A stretch of 64,000 nt of DNA from Chalciporus piperatus (taxonomy: Eukaryota; Basidiomycota; Agaricomycetes; Boletales; Boletaceae), in contig JBBPTG010000011.1 of NCBI GenBank assembly GCA_038093975.1, positions 291,832 to 355,831 of the forward strand. Direction: 5' to 3'. A program made the translations under genes and the position numbers. The notes beneath the pieces were generated by a model. It saw nothing but the letters and a program-made list of their open reading frames with translations, ran no database searches and was not told the DNA's origin. Below are positions 1-13,100 of the stretch, one piece after another; positions within the stretch are counted from its first letter, which is position 1; every line of letters begins with the position of its first letter.

Positions 1-2247
1 GGGATCGCGACATTGCCGTTCACTCGAAAGAGTCCAACGCAGCTGAAAGCGCTGCATTCGAGCTCGTGGATGTGCTCATTGCAAGCGCTCACTCTGCCGT
101 TCATATGATATGCGAGGGTATAGCGATCAGGTCGTCCGGAGGTTCTGAAAGGAGCAGGCGGTATGTGAATACTGACGTGTAAGTATTGGCTGGTCGAGAT
201 GTCTGTTCGAATACTGAAGAGGTCTTCCTGTAGGTCCGATGGGACGTTGTTCAGGTTCTTGGAACAATACCTATCTCGATTAGAGGGACCCGTTGCTCTC
301 CAGGTCTGGGGAAGGTTCATGCAACTTGCCAAGGACATTGCTTCCAACATTCGAGAGTTCCGTGTTCAAGTCTACCTCACTCTCAGGTAGGAGATGCGTT
401 CACTCGACCACAATCGTGTGATTCATGGGCCTTCGTAGGTGTCTTTGTGTACTGGGCGACAAGGTCACTCAGACCACAGCCATGGATGACAAACGCATCA
501 AGAAAGACCTTCAGGAGACGTTTGGGAAGCTCCTCGATGCATGTGTGACTTTTGCTGCTAGGACCTCTGAGCCTTCGAGTTGGATAAGGCGTACGGCAAA
601 GGAATCCTTGATGAACGGTAGATCATCGCCAGCACCACGCGCAGGTGAGATTGGTCTTGACAGGGTTGAAGCCAAGTTACTGATGAACTTTGCAGTGACT
701 GATGTGAAGGAAAAAGCCGACTCCAGCTCGGTATTGCTGCAAGACAATGCTAAAGACACTTCAAAGCCCACGTGGGGCAACGAGCTCCCTGCCCAGGTGA
801 GGGCGTGCGTTGGCGCAGATCATACATGACATATTGACGTAGAATCAGGTCACCGACTTCATCGCTACTACGGCGGTTCCCAACTTGCGTAAATTCCTCA
901 TGGATAACGACAGGGTGGCAGGAGCCTGCAGTAACATCGTATACTACGTCATCAACCCATCCCTGAAGGCAAAGGCGAGGTGGGTCGTATGAGTGTGATC
1001 ATACAACTATCCCTGATTTGTTGCCCCAGGCCGTTGGAATTGGACCTCACAGCAGTCGATATTATCTTGGAGCTAACCAAGATCCCACCGGCACTCAAGG
1101 TCTGGCGTGCGCCGGTGTCTGACATCCTTTACGATACTCGGGTGTTTAACTGCAATTCCGCTGCGGCTACGAAATGGAAACCGATTATAAAAGCGCTCTT
1201 TGACTCGGACAAAACGTCCTTTGGTGATCTGCTGGGTACGTTTGACGAGTCTCGACTTCGAGCCTGTCGACTGAAGACGTTGTCTAGGTCGTATCGCTAC
1301 TGCACCATCTACGAACATCTTCGTCAACCGCGAAAACGAAATGCTCCTTCGATCATTGAATCTGCGACGACTGTCATTCGTTCTGTTCGCTGGGGAGAAG
1401 AACCACTTCTTGACGCAATTACCCAGCGTGCAGGAAAAGTTGGTGGATACTTTGCGGAATGTGCCGTCGCCGATTGTGCAGAGCGAGGTGTTCCTTTGCA
1501 TTCGCGTGCTCCTATGTCGTCTGTCGCCCCACAACTTGACGAGCTTTTGGCCTGTTGTCCTGACTGAATTGGTGGGTACCTTGTCCCGTGTTTTGAACAT
1601 TGGTCTCATCGTAGGCATAGTATCGGATCTTTGAACAAGTCATCGTGTCTGTACCCGCAGACGAGTCGGAGGATCTGCCTCTCGTTTTATCCGCCAGCAA
1701 GTGCCTCGATTTGTTACTCACTCTACAAACACCAGAGTTCCAAATGTATGCATTATTCCCCCCTCCTCCTAACCTGTGTTGGACTCTCTCTCCGACCCTT
1801 GTCTCCCAGACACCAATGGATGTTCGTGACAGACACGGTGGACGCCGTGTTCCGTCCTGATGACTGGAACCCCGAAGCCATGTTCGACCAACTCGCGGAG
1901 ATCGTTGGCAGTCTCCCCATCCCAGAAACTCGGGTAAGCCTTTCGTCTCTCCCCTCGTTTCCAAGGTTGACGCTCTCACATCTTCCCAGGACCGTACACG
2001 ATCGAAAAACGGACACGTCACGTTCCCCTCGTCCGCCTCCATCGGCTTCCCAACGAGTTCCGAGTCCCGCGCGATGCGCCGGCCGATGCTCAACGTACTG
2101 CGACAGATCGACTCGGTGCGCGATCTCCGGTCGTTCTTCTCAAACGTGAGCATTTCAACGTATGAGAGCGTGTATGCAAGCGGAGGGAACGTCGACTGGG
2201 AGGCTGTGGAGCAGGGGTTGTTGGATGATATGTTCGATGGTCGGTGA
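1..2247 (+). CDS. DOP1: Dopey/DOP1 family protein, C-terminal part (5' end outside window)
   Basis: Large peripheral membrane protein of Golgi and endosomes; in yeast Dop1 works with the flippase Neo1 and with Mon2. The window opens inside the gene (frame DRDIAVHSKES). It continues through exons reading ALQVWGRFMQLAKD, then TTAVPNLRKFLMDNDRVAG, ILELTKIPPALKVWRAPVS, then SLNLRRLSFVLFAGEKNHF, and SPHNLTSFWPVVLTEL near 1,510-1,570, which matches the conserved Dopey C-terminal region. The last exon ends in LLDDMFDGR followed by TGA at 2245-2247. At least six short introns interrupt it, for example about 162-233. No N-terminal Dopey domain is visible because the gene is cut by the window edge. The family call is from recognition of the C-terminal block and is fairly firm; exact exon borders are approximate. 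Confidence 0.82.
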
Positions 2248-2553
2248 TCGGTCGAGATGGCGGGGAGGCAGATCTTGTGGCTGATCATGTCTGTCTGGTG
2301 GAGTACGAACATTTTTTCGTCTTGTTGCTACCCTTGTTTGTTCATCCTGTTTCTCGTCGCACATAGTTTGTCAATTGTAACCCTTCATGCAATTCTGTAA
2401 CACTCGGGAGCGAGAGCAACATAGATAAGGTAGCTAGCGAAAAACGCGCAAGCATGGGAAAGCGAAGTGAGGGTATAGAAATGTGTACCTGATTTCATGC
2501 TATAAAATAGGATCGAGAGTGCACGAAATATCAAAGGGTGAGTATCATGGATA

Positions 2554-3922
2554 TTAGAAGTCGCCCCAGTTACGACGGAATTTGTACTGGATACGTTCCT
2601 GTGTGTTAGCCTTTCCATATCCATTCCGCTCGCTAGGAGTGAGTGCACGAACCTTGTATGGCAGATTCTTCCTGTATAGCAGAGGCGATGATGAGCACGA
2701 CCATGCAAAGAATGCGTTTCAAGACCCGATACGGACCTCATCTTCTCAGCTGGGGACTTGGGTTGTTTGAAACCCTGCTCTCCCGTCCCCCACTCAGACT
2801 GATTTTCCTTCTCCTTCCCGATACCCTTGTACTTGACAGCGGGATCCACTTTGGGTACACCTCGCGTTATCTTTGGACGGGGTGCCGACTCGGCTTTCGC
2901 GGCGGCCTCGTCGTGTACTGCGAGAGCCTCTTCGTAGGTGATACCCTGGAATTTGGCCTCTCGTTCGGCTTCTTGACGTTCGATGGATTCGTGGTGGGAG
3001 AAGTGTTCGATGTCTTCAGGGTGGTTGTACGATTCGTCAGTCTGCGTTTCGGGCGTAGAGTGGTGTTGTTCTACAGGGTAAAGAACGGGGACGTGAGTAA
3101 GAGTGAACCAAAAAGCCAGTCATTGGGAAGCTATACGTACCTTCGTGATGGAGGAAGAATTCTGTGGCAGCACCCTCGTCAGTTTCCGAACGCAAACGTT
3201 CAAGTAAAGACGGTCGACGCACCGCTCTCGACGTCATAATGGTGTCCCTCTGCACCGATATCGTCAAAAGAGGGAAGTCCGCTGAATCCGGCTTTCGAGA
3301 ACTCCTCAGGGGTGATCTTTCCGTCCGAGCTCTTGTCCATGACTTTGAGAATGGTGTCGACGACATAGTCGGCTTTCTTTTGGTGCTCGATATCGTCCTG
3401 AAGAGTGAGGGGTATTCACATGAGGGAGGTAAGAAGTGTGTGTGTTGTCGTACCTTGGATTTCTTCTGAGAGTAGACGTGGTGAACGCCATAGATGGCCT
3501 CTATTTCTTCCTTGTCCCATACCCCATCCCTGGCCGGATCAGTAAGCCCACGTTACGCAAATGCAACGCCCATCGAGGAAACGCTTACCGGTTCAGGTCA
3601 TGAAGTTGAAAGAAGCTCTCCAAGTCAAACGAGTCGCTACAAATCCCCAAATACGTTTCCCTCAACACTGCCCACTTGCAAAAACAGGCAATAAACGACT
3701 CACATATGGTGCTCCGAAGCCATCTAGATAGACGGACGGGAATGAAAGCACGAAGACGTCAGAAGAGCGAGATTCGCGCCCGGAATCGGTATTTGGGAAA
3801 CGTACATGACGGATGGCGTAGTCGGCACCGGCGAGCTTGCTGTTTTCCTCAGTGTCTTCGTGACCACCGTGAGCGGCGGCGAGGACTGCAAAAAGAAGGG
3901 GTATTGCCACGCAGGGTCTCAT
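2554..3922 (-). CDS. SSP120: SSP120/nucleobindin-like EF-hand secretory protein
   Basis: Predicted calcium-binding protein of the secretory pathway related to yeast Ssp120 and animal nucleobindins. The start at 3922 is chosen because it opens a clean signal peptide (MRPCVAIPLLFAVLAAAHG); an in-frame upstream start at 3979 would bury it. Two EF-hand loops follow: LNRDGVWDKEEIE, split by an intron at the NR|DG junction, and MDKSSDGKITPEEF. Next comes the family's charged middle (STPETQTDESYNHPED, HHESIERQEAEREA). The end, NLPYKERIQYKFRRNWGDF, is typical of Ssp120 homologues. Introns are short with consensus ends. It is the only gene here with both a signal peptide and EF-hands. Function in fungi is poorly known; calcium binding is inferred from the loops. 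Confidence 0.85.
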
Positions 3923-4465
3923 AATCGGGACAGGGAAGGGAACAGCGAACAGTGGGGTCACCGTCGTGAATGCGACCACCTACAGACCCCGATCACCTTG
4001 CTTTCCATTTATAGATAGCCCCTGAGACACGTCCTCCTTAGAGTTCCTTTGCAGAACCACATGACCTGTGCTCGGACTAGCACAAACTTAGATGGACATC
4101 CCCAGTGGTACTCTGATCTTGGACTCTGATAAAACCGTCGAGTGATATCAGAAAGAACCATCATCGCCCCACCCATGACTACGATCAACGGCCACTCAGA
4201 GTGCAAGAATGAAATCGTGATTAATATGCATTCAATAAGTACTACTGGTTCTCTATATCGTCCTGTTGAAACTGAGAGGTGCGATGCAGCGATCATGTCG
4301 AACGACAAAAGCCTGTGATAAACAGTGGTATCGATGCAGGTTCCGAGTTTGTTCTAACTTGCGTGGTATCGGTATCAGAGCGAGCGTGTCTTGATATGTT
4401 CATGACTTCCACCTCGTACCACACACCTCCAATCCCTTTCCCCCCCTTTCCTCGAGGCGACATAC
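3923..4465. other. Intergenic stretch between SSP120-like gene and COQ1
   Basis: About 540 bp upstream of the SSP120-like start and downstream of the COQ1 stop. Both neighbours are on the minus strand, so it holds the SSP120-like promoter and the COQ1 3' end. I see no convincing coding frame, RNA gene or repeat in it. Confidence 0.5.
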
Positions 4466-6158
4466 TCACCAAGCTCTCCGGACGACGCCATCCGTCAACG
4501 CTTCTAATGCATCCCTCGCTTCGCTCGCAGGAAGCACACCCAACACCTCTCTCGCCTTCTCAGCATACGCACGTGCAAGGTCGCGCGTACGCGATACCCC
4601 CGAAGAAGCATGGATCAAAGAGAGAGCCTATATCCGTATCGGTGAGAATGTCGTTGCCAAGGAGAATAAAGAACGAATTATGAAATGGTATGTTGTTGCG
4701 AAACACTCACCTGTTCGACGTCTCCATCTTGTTTGAACCCACGAGCGATCAAGGGCTCTAGCTCGGGATACTCCTCAGCGGCGTACAAGACTGGACCAGT
4801 CGCGAGGCCTAAACGAAGATCCGCCCCTGAACCAGGTTTACCGAGAGCAGTCGAGGACGAGAAATCAAGGATATCATCCACGAGCTGCAGACGCCAAGTG
4901 AAAGTGTCAACGGAACGGATAACGCGACAGGGGACATCGCCGAGTTCCACCTCACGAAGAGGTATCGCTACGGAATCCCACGAAATGACGAATGACCGAC
5001 CTGGAATGCAATGCCCAAATTCCGTCCGTATGCGTATGCAACCTCCTTCCACACCTCGCCCTCTCTACAACCTCCAAGAACAACAGCAGCCCGTGCTCCC
5101 TTGGCCATCAACGACGCGGTCTTGAGATACGTCTTCTTGAGGTACGTACTCCACCTATCCGGGAAAGGCACCATCGCATTCGCGGGTTGTGCATGTATGC
5201 TTGCCAAATCAACCTCGGAGGATGCCGATAATACCGACGATGACGAGCCATCGGCATTAGCGCCCGTACCCTTCATCTGCAAAATCTCTCCTTCCACTAG
5301 GTTGGCAATAACCCCCGAGATGAGCTCTACGACCTCGGTGTCATCGAGTCTAGATAGTGCTGCACTAGCTCTACCGAGTAAGAAATCACCACCGAGAACG
5401 GCTAGCTTGTTCCCGAACGCAGCAGGTGCAGAGGGTGCACCTCGACGAAGGGGCGACTTGTCGATGACATCGTCATGGAGAAGAGAGGCTACGTGTATCA
5501 TTTCTACAATCTGAGCCAGACGGAGTTGAGTGGGGAGGAGGGTATGTGTTAGTTGAGTGAGTGGGAGTGCAGATTCGGAACAAAGTGCAGGTGGTGGGGA
5601 GGGGTATGTCCGCATTGGAGGAGCACGGAGGTCGAAAGGAGAGTTGAATGATGCAGTATGGTCGGGCATAGACGGATTAAAGTCATTCAGCACGTCTGGG
5701 CGGGAGAGGGGCGCGTCGAGTTGTTCTGCATTTAGTCGGGAATGTTCCGCAGACCACAACCTGAGTGGGAAATGCGAGCCGAGACCATTGGTAGCCCTAG
5801 AGAAGAGGAGGACGAGGAGTGGACGGAGTTGTTTTGAGGGGTGGTGAAAGTAGTAGGCTGCAATCTCGGAGAGAGTTGGGTGTGACGAACCGAGGAGGTT
5901 GAAGAGGGAAGTACGGATGTGTGTCATCTCTGGGTTGAGGAGCACATAAGGGTCGACCGTCTTTGACGACGAGACGGACTGTGACGAGGACAGGTCTGGT
6001 GGCGAGGAGCGTGCATGGGGCGATAGTTGTGTCGCAAATGCACTTCGCTGTCGAGCATGTCTCGCTAGTCTCGGTGGTGTTGCGAGTATGGTACGAGAGA
6101 TGCGGAGTGAGCAAGACACGCTCGTCCACGTTGACATCGTCGTCGTCGTCGGCCACAT
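4466..6158 (-). CDS. COQ1: Polyprenyl diphosphate synthase, mitochondrial (COQ1-like)
   Basis: Trans-prenyltransferase that makes the long isoprenoid side chain of ubiquinone from isopentenyl diphosphate in the mitochondrial matrix. The N-terminus is rich in Ser, Thr and Arg with few acids, as expected for a transit peptide. Family landmarks are clear: KQLRPLLVLLFSRA, the first aspartate-rich motif in LLHDDVIDKSPLRRG, GGDFLLGRAS, and the second aspartate-rich motif in LVDDILDFSSS after an intron at about 4,885-4,993. The end reads ARAYAEKAREVLGVLP...VVRRAW with TGA at 4466-4468. A Ser-rich insert of roughly 15 residues follows EGEILQMKG. Start 6158 is the first ATG in frame; the next, 6137, is also possible. 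Solanesyl or geranylgeranyl chain length cannot be told from sequence alone. Confidence 0.9.
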
Positions 6159-6340
6159 TTTTGGGGTTTTGAGAGTAGAGCGCCCGGCGACCCGACGCGT
6201 TACGAATTGACTTCAAGTTTGCTTCAAGTTGTACCTACGGTAACCTACCGCGGTTTTTTTCCCGCGTAATACCAGCTCTAGTTCCGGTTCCGTGATTAGA
6301 TTTAGCTACAGGTCTACTATTCACAAGCCTATTCGCTCTA

Positions 6341-7221
6341 TCACCGATTCACCGTCCTTCCAGGAGACGTCGCCGTACTCCGCGTTCGACTCTTCGCCGC
6401 TCCGTTCACAGGACTCGAAGGTGTCCCCATCGACCCACGGTGCTTGTTAACTGAAGGCGCCAAAAACGCCGCTAGCTTGTGTGCCTGTACATTCGTTCTC
6501 GTTAGCTCACGCCCACATACGCCCACAGGACCCTTACCTTGACACTCATAACATCCCAATCTGCCTCCAGCGTCCCATTCACCGCCAACAATAACAGCGG
6601 CTCTGGCGCCGGTCCTTCTTTCTGACCCACCCTCTCTTCTTCGACAGGAATAACCAATGTCCGTCCAAGCTATACCCATGCCGCGTAGCACGTAGTAGTT
6701 TCCCCCGTGCCGTAGTAGAATGAATACCCATCGTCAATTAAACACACAAGCAAACGTTCACCATAAGCTCGCCCTTCGAGAGACCACACAGAGAGAGAAC
6801 AACTCACCTCACTCTCGACCATCCCCTCCGCATCACCCCTCGTCTCAACCCACACCTCCGCACTCAACCCCGCCACGATCCTAATCTCATCCTTGGACCG
6901 CTGTCGAGGTCCAGCACCATGAGTACCATGTGTATCCACGCTGCCAGTGGATGACTCGGTTGGACTAGACAGCGAAGAAGACGCTGACGATCGTTTTGAC
7001 CGAGGGGTGCTCGGGCTAGAGGGTGCGCTCGCCCCTGAGGTACTGCTACTTGGACTGGGTCGAGATTTTTGCGAGGGCGCCACAACGGAACTGCCCTCGG
7101 CAGTCAGTTGGGATGCATAGGAGACCAACGCGCCCTCCGGCGTGAGCAATAGTGCGGTGTGTATTGATGGCGGAGAGAGTAGCTGGGTGAGATAGGTGTG
7201 CAAATTTGGAAGCACGAGCAT
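6341..7221 (-). CDS. Roadblock/LC7-domain protein, LAMTOR2-like (Ragulator/EGO subunit)
   Basis: Small scaffold of the Ragulator/EGO complex that anchors Rag GTPases and TORC1 signalling on the vacuole. Exon 1 gives LHTYLTQLLSPPSIHTALLL, TPEGALVSYAS and, later, IRIVAGLSAEVWVE. Splicing out about 6,675-6,815 joins MVESE to LGRTLVIPVEEE; a second short intron joins DWDVMSVK to AHKLAAFLAPSV. This order matches human LAMTOR2 from its LLLNNEGSLLAYS segment to its C-terminus. Two features are unusual: a Ser/Pro/Thr-rich insert of about 60 residues after the second beta strand, and a basic Ser/Thr-rich tail ending in SPGRTVNR. Stop is at 6341-6343. Both introns have GT..AG ends. The roadblock fold is well supported; the Ragulator role is inference. 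Confidence 0.75.
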
Positions 7222-7795
7222 TGCGTTGGCCGCTGTGTGGATGGAGTTGTTGATTCGAAGACGACAAGGTTAAAGTTGATCAGAAGACAAGTCAGCGGCG
7301 TGTAAATGATCATGACGTGGATCTAGACCACACGAACCTGACAACCTGCAAAGAACAATCCTACCCATGGAGAGGGAGCGAATGCGAGGACATCTTGTCT
7401 CAAATCATATACTCAGTATTTGCAGACGGAAGGAACTTGTCAGGCCCATTCAAGCTATCAACTGAATTTCCGCTCGCAGACATCCGTGGGGAACACCATA
7501 CATTCTTTTCATCCAGCCCAAGCCAGAGAGAAACATTGCTACCGAAACAAGTAATGAAACCAACACATCAGGACTGTAAGCTGAGAGGAAAACTAAAGGG
7601 AAACGAGAGGAAGCCGAATCGTGTGGTCAATTGTCAGGAAAGCCCTTCTTCTTGCAGGGGAATGTCACGGTGGAGGCGGCGAAAAAGGATCCAAAGATGC
7701 CAAAGACGCAACGCCATCCGGTGTCCTCCACGCACTACACCAACACACCACCTCTCCTCCACTCGCTCGGGGCTCAGTTTTTGGGTGGGGAAAAT
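7222..7795. other. Intergenic stretch between LAMTOR2-like gene and calnexin
   Basis: About 570 bp between the calnexin stop and the LAMTOR2-like start, both on the minus strand. The plus-strand open frame that begins here and runs to 8231 is an antisense shadow of calnexin exons. I see no separate gene. Confidence 0.5.
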
Positions 7796-9855
7796 CTACT
7801 TCCGCTTCTTGACAGTGCTGTCATCCTTCTTCTCACCACCAGCAGGGGCAACAGGGGCTTTCTCATCCTTCTTGTCATCGGGCGTAGGGGCATCCGTCTT
7901 CTTCGAGCTGGCCTTGGGCACAGGCTGCGAGCCGGCACTAACCAAGCTGAACAAGACAATCAACATTCCGAAGAATGCGCCGACAGCACCAACCAATCCG
8001 GCGGCGGTCTTAGGGTGGGCAGTGACGGCATTGACGGGGTTCTCGCGGGCAGCGTCAACGAAGACAGCAATCTTGCCACGGATGAAGCCAGCGGGGTCCT
8101 CATTGAAGTTGGGGAGCTCTTCAGCGGCTTCGACCTCAGGAATAGCCTTTGCAGCTTCCTCGAGGGTGTGCTTGACGCTCCATGTCTCGGCGCGGAGAGT
8201 TTCGGCATCCTCGAAGGAGTGTCCCACGTAGATGTTGTCGAACAAGATGTCCTCGGTCATGGTCCAGAGCTCAATACCAACACCGCCCTAAATATGCAGC
8301 CACAATCAGTATAATAGAACACGGCAACTAATAGATGACGCACAATCTTGCTGAGGTGCTTGACGGGTTCGTTGTCCTCGAAGTAGGCAGGGTTGGCAAT
8401 CGTGCGAGGAGCCCATTCGCCCTTGTACTCCGGGTTGTCAATCATGGGTGCATACCACTTGCCCTTGTAGTTGGGGTTAGCCTTGGAGGGACTATAAGAT
8501 GGTCAGTTCATAGTAGAAACATCCTTTGTAAAACCACGCACCGCTTCCATTCACCACAGCCAGGAGCCACATCACAGGCGGGGTTGCGAACGGTAGGTGC
8601 AATCCAGTCACCGTCCTCCTCATCATCCCATTCTTCAGGCTTGTCGGCGTCTAGAGACCCATTAGCATCATTGGTCAACTTTGTCGACTGCGGACTCACC
8701 AGGGTCGGGGATGCTCTCAGGCTCATCGTCGAGCCAGCCATCAGGCTTGACGGCGTCCTCGTCAAGGATTTCGTACGGCTCGCTTTCATCCCAGTCCTCA
8801 GGCTATATATTCACGGTGGATTCTCAGTAGGAGTCCTAGGGAGCATAATGTGTATTTTACCTTGACTGCATCGGGGTCAGAGATCCTCTTGGCGTCGACC
8901 CATTCAGCGGGCTTGAAGTCCTCGGGGTCATCAATCTCCTTGGGAGGGTTGACAGCGGGAGTAAAGTCCTCGAGGAGGTTGCCAGAGTTCTGGACTTCAC
9001 CGTTGAACCTGACCTCGTAGGTGTTGTCGGGGCTGAAGGAAGTCATGTCAATTAGCGTTGTTCAGTTGCGAGAGCCCCCAAAAAGGATGACCTACTTGAC
9101 GATGAGGGTGTAGACGTTGGTGTCCTTGCCGAAAGTGGGCTTAGCAGGCGTGGTGAGGTGCTTCTCCTCAACCTCGCCAGTGACGGGGTTCTTATGGCGG
9201 AAGATGAAGTGAAGCTATATCATACATCCACGTCAGTACATCCGTTCTCTCTCCCAACAGACAAGGGTTCGAACCGACCTTGGTACCAGGACACGTCAAG
9301 TCAGGCCCGAACATGACTACCCAAGGTGTCGTATCCGAGAACTCCTTTCCACTGGTCTGGAACCCATCCTCGAGCAACTTGATGTAACCACCACCACAGT
9401 TACCACCCTTCTGGTACTGCACCTCGTACTGTACCACGAGGGGCTTTTCCTTGAAGTCGACAGGAGAGGCAAACGGTGCGGAGATGGCATGGTGTGCAGC
9501 TTTGCTTTTCGCAACGAGTGCTTTCTTGCCGGCGATGAGAGGGGTTTGGGGGTCCTCGACTTTCCATTCACCGACGTAGGAGAAGATCTCACCACCGACG
9601 GGAGTCTTTTTGGTTGCCTCGGAAGGCGTCCAACGTTCGGGCCAGTCCTCGGTGAACTGTTCGACGAAGGGAGCCTTGATTTCGGTTTTCTAGATAGCAG
9701 GGTTAGTGTGGGTTCGGGTCGGGACGCGTGACACGTATGCATAGTATGCACATGCACGACGTGGTTATGCTCACCTTGAAGACGAGCTGGTCGTCGGCCG
9801 CGTTAGCACCGGCGGCAGCAGCGACGAGGATGACAGAGAGCGCTACACTTCGCAT
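7796..9855 (-). CDS. CNX1: Calnexin, ER membrane lectin chaperone
   Basis: Type I ER membrane chaperone that binds monoglucosylated N-glycans during glycoprotein folding. A signal peptide ([19 protein letters not shown]) starts at 9855. The lectin domain shows [20 protein letters not shown] and [15 protein letters not shown]. The proline-rich arm has alternating motif 1 ([23 protein letters not shown]) and motif 2 ([20 protein letters not shown]) repeats. [10 protein letters not shown] and [13 protein letters not shown] close the lectin fold. One transmembrane helix ([20 protein letters not shown]) is followed by a short Lys-rich cytosolic tail ending KKRK. Seven or more short introns split it. 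Length and domain order are those of a normal fungal calnexin. Confidence 0.96.
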
Positions 9856-10123
9856 TGTTATAATACGAAGGACCAGAGTGAGATTAAAGCAAGAAAAACG
9901 GTGTAGAAAACGAGCGAGGTCAAAGTGTAGGAATACCGTCGTGTCGTGTTCTGACCCTCCCTAAATGCTTTCCGGCTAGCCTTGCCACGTATGCTCTCCC
10001 ACGCTACTCTATCCCGGAATAAAAATCGGACACGTTCGATGCTTTTCGCTTGGGATTCGGCCTCAAGTTCTCAAGTTCAGCAGTGTTCAGATACATTAAT
10101 TACATGGTACCAAACGCCAATAT

Positions 10124-13100
10124 CTACCCAAGCAAGTCGGCGTGTCCAGATGCAGAGAGTGCGAGCTGGAGTAAACAGTGGTCATCAACCATCCCGCCCA
10201 AGACAGCGTAGGAGAAACTACGCACCACAAACTCATCATCCAAGTATTTTGACACGGCGATCTGGTCGCCGAGACCCTTCCGCCGCCGTGTCTTCAGCAC
10301 CAAGTCCCTCGCAAGAGCTTGTCCAGATGCAGGCTCCAACGGTCTTAGCTTGATGCTCGTGTCCGTTGGGTCACCTACGCCAATGTGTCACTCAGCGTCG
10401 ACCTTGCACTGAGCTTGAACCACCTACCAGGAACAATCGACCAGTGGTCAAACACTTGTGAGCAAAACGCCTGTCCCTGTGTCGTTGTACGCAAGTCCGT
10501 CTCGAAGCCGTTCGCGTCAATAACAGGGATGAGTGCTTTCACAGTGTACAGGGGTGACCCTGCTTTAGGCGTATCTTGCGTGACGTGCCCTCGCCGTCTG
10601 GCAAGCACCGTGTACACAGCCGAAATGCAATCCGCTGGTGCCTGGACTTCTACGTAGTAGATGGGCTCCATCAGGCGTGGTGTGGCCTATCAGACGCGTC
10701 AGCCAATACAACGAGGCGACGCGAAAAGAGGGTATTACCATCAGGAATGAGGAGTAGCACACGCGTCGCGCTGTCGGAACTATTTGTCCTCCGCCACGGA
10801 AGATGGGTTCCTGCGCTAAGCTCGCGTCTAGTATACGGAACTTCACGTTGCGCATTGCTAACGCACTCATCAGTCAAATGATCCATTACGACGAGCAGTG
10901 CTCCAACTTACGCTCATCGCACAGCGGGCCTTCCCGTGCGCCCCACTGGAATCCTTGTTTAACGTGTTCTCTGACCGTTCCAAGCAGCTTCTTGTCGACC
11001 TATCGCGATTAGGTCAACGATGGAGCCTAAATGAGTGGAGAACCGTGGCTAACCTGTGAAGGCAATGTATCGTCCAATAGTATATTTGCCCCACTGTCAT
11101 CGGGTCCAAACGCCCATATCGATCTGGACGCCAAAAGATCCCATTGATATTTCTCTTGGAAGAACGTTCCCCGTTCCTTGGGCGTCATTCGCATAGTGAC
11201 CCTGCCGCGCTCAATGTCTTCTGCTATTCCCCGCTCAAGCGGCTCCGCAATCATCGTAATCTTATTCCTGATTATGTGTTAGCTCACATTCACTCCATAT
11301 GACAACAACACCGAACGCATAACTCACTTTTTGTTGGGCGTATCAGCATAACATTTCAGCGCGCTTGTTTCGAGTACTGTTTCTGCGAACTTCGTGACCG
11401 GATCAGAAACCTTGATCTCAATTTCCGAGAATAGTTTCCTAAGGTCGTGCATAATGCAATCCAAATATAGCTCGCCAGTGCCAATTAGAACATGTTCGCC
11501 ACTTTCCTCGACTTTGGTTGCGGCGAGGGGATAAGATCTGTTGATGCTGCGCAACCCTGAGAGCATCTTTGGTAGCTCAGATGGTGCAATGGGTTCGATC
11601 GCAATCTTGAGAACGGATTCAGTCATATGTTTGATAGGTCGGAAGATATAGAGGTCGTCTTCAATGTCCAAGGAGGCCAAGGTAGCGGTTTTGGCGATAG
11701 ACGCATCGACTCCACCAATAAGGACGAGGTTTCCAGCAGGGACTTCATCAGCTGGGATGAAGTATCTGGAAAAAAATAATAAGCAACAGTGTTGTGAAGC
11801 GAAGGGCAGTTTACCTCGATTCGTTTATCCAAAGCCCCTCAACTGTCGCTTTCATCATATCTTCCTCGTCTTCTGGCGAATAGCCCTCTCCCAAAACCTT
11901 GACCTGCGAATTCTTTCGCAGAGTCCCACTCATAACGCGTCCAAATGCTCTGAAAGACTGAGCATCCGTAGTATGGTAGAGTTTCGTGACCTGAACCATC
12001 ACAGGGCCTTCCGGGTTACATGCTCGCATAGATGCAGCCACTTCCGAGGTTTGTGGCCCGGTGTACGTTCGCTCCACTTTACTGGACGCGCCATCTACTG
12101 GAGAGGGTATATGCTCGACGATCATATCAACGAGGCCCGTTGCAGGTCCGAAGAACTGATCAAGTACCACCTTGAGCAATGGTCGGACGTCCATCTTGTA
12201 CATCACCGGCTTCAGCGTGATCTTTAGCGATGCGAGCGTCCGTTGAAGATCGTCGGTCTCTTGGCTGAGCACGTGACTGTAAAGTTTGTATAGAGGATCC
12301 AGGATAAAGTGGACAAATGTACGAGACTGCTCGGGGTCAGCAGCTTTGCGCGTAAATTTGCGCGTCTCGGTGTTGAAGTAGATATCCCCCCAGAGGCGGT
12401 CGGCGAAGGCGGTAACGTCCATGGATCCGTACGTATCTGCATACATTTGCGCGAATGACCGGAGAGTGAAACACCAGGCCATGTCTGTGCTTCCAAATGC
12501 GACGTTCCCGTTTTCTGGGCTTAGTCGCAATTCTGGGTCAGGGTCAATGCCACTGTTCAGCACACATGGTGAGGGCATCGTCTCTGGAGATGAAAACGAG
12601 CTGACCTAATAAATGTATTTATTTCCTCGATCGTGTGTTTGATCTTGTAGTATGCATCTGTGGGCTTGATGCGCAATTCGAGAATAAGTCGGTCGATTTT
12701 GTTCACGAGCAGAGTGATTTTGATACCCTCTTGCAGAGCATGGCGTATTATGGCTTCAGTGTTGACCATCATCTGTGTGAGTCATTCAGTCAGAAATAGT
12801 AGGCGCAATTGTGCATGCACTGACCCCCTCGACGGCGTCAACCACCAGCACAATACCATCAGCCAGTCGCATCGTCGACGCGACCTCATCGACAAAATTT
12901 ACGTGTCCAGGTGTGTCGATGAAGTGCACCAAATGTGATTTGCCACTGGTGGTCGACAGAACCAACGACATTGGAGAGGACTTTATTGATATATCCCGCT
13001 CGCGCGACAGGATGTGCGTGTCGGTATATTTCAGCTAGGAGACAAGAAGCATAAGCTGTAGCCGCTCAAGGAAAGCAACTCACAAACCGGTCTATCCGCG

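Noticed and set aside
7317..8231. Long plus-strand open frame of about 300 codons
   Set aside because: It lies antisense to calnexin exons and an intergenic region; the minus-strand frame encodes recognisable calnexin, and the plus frame shows no domain.
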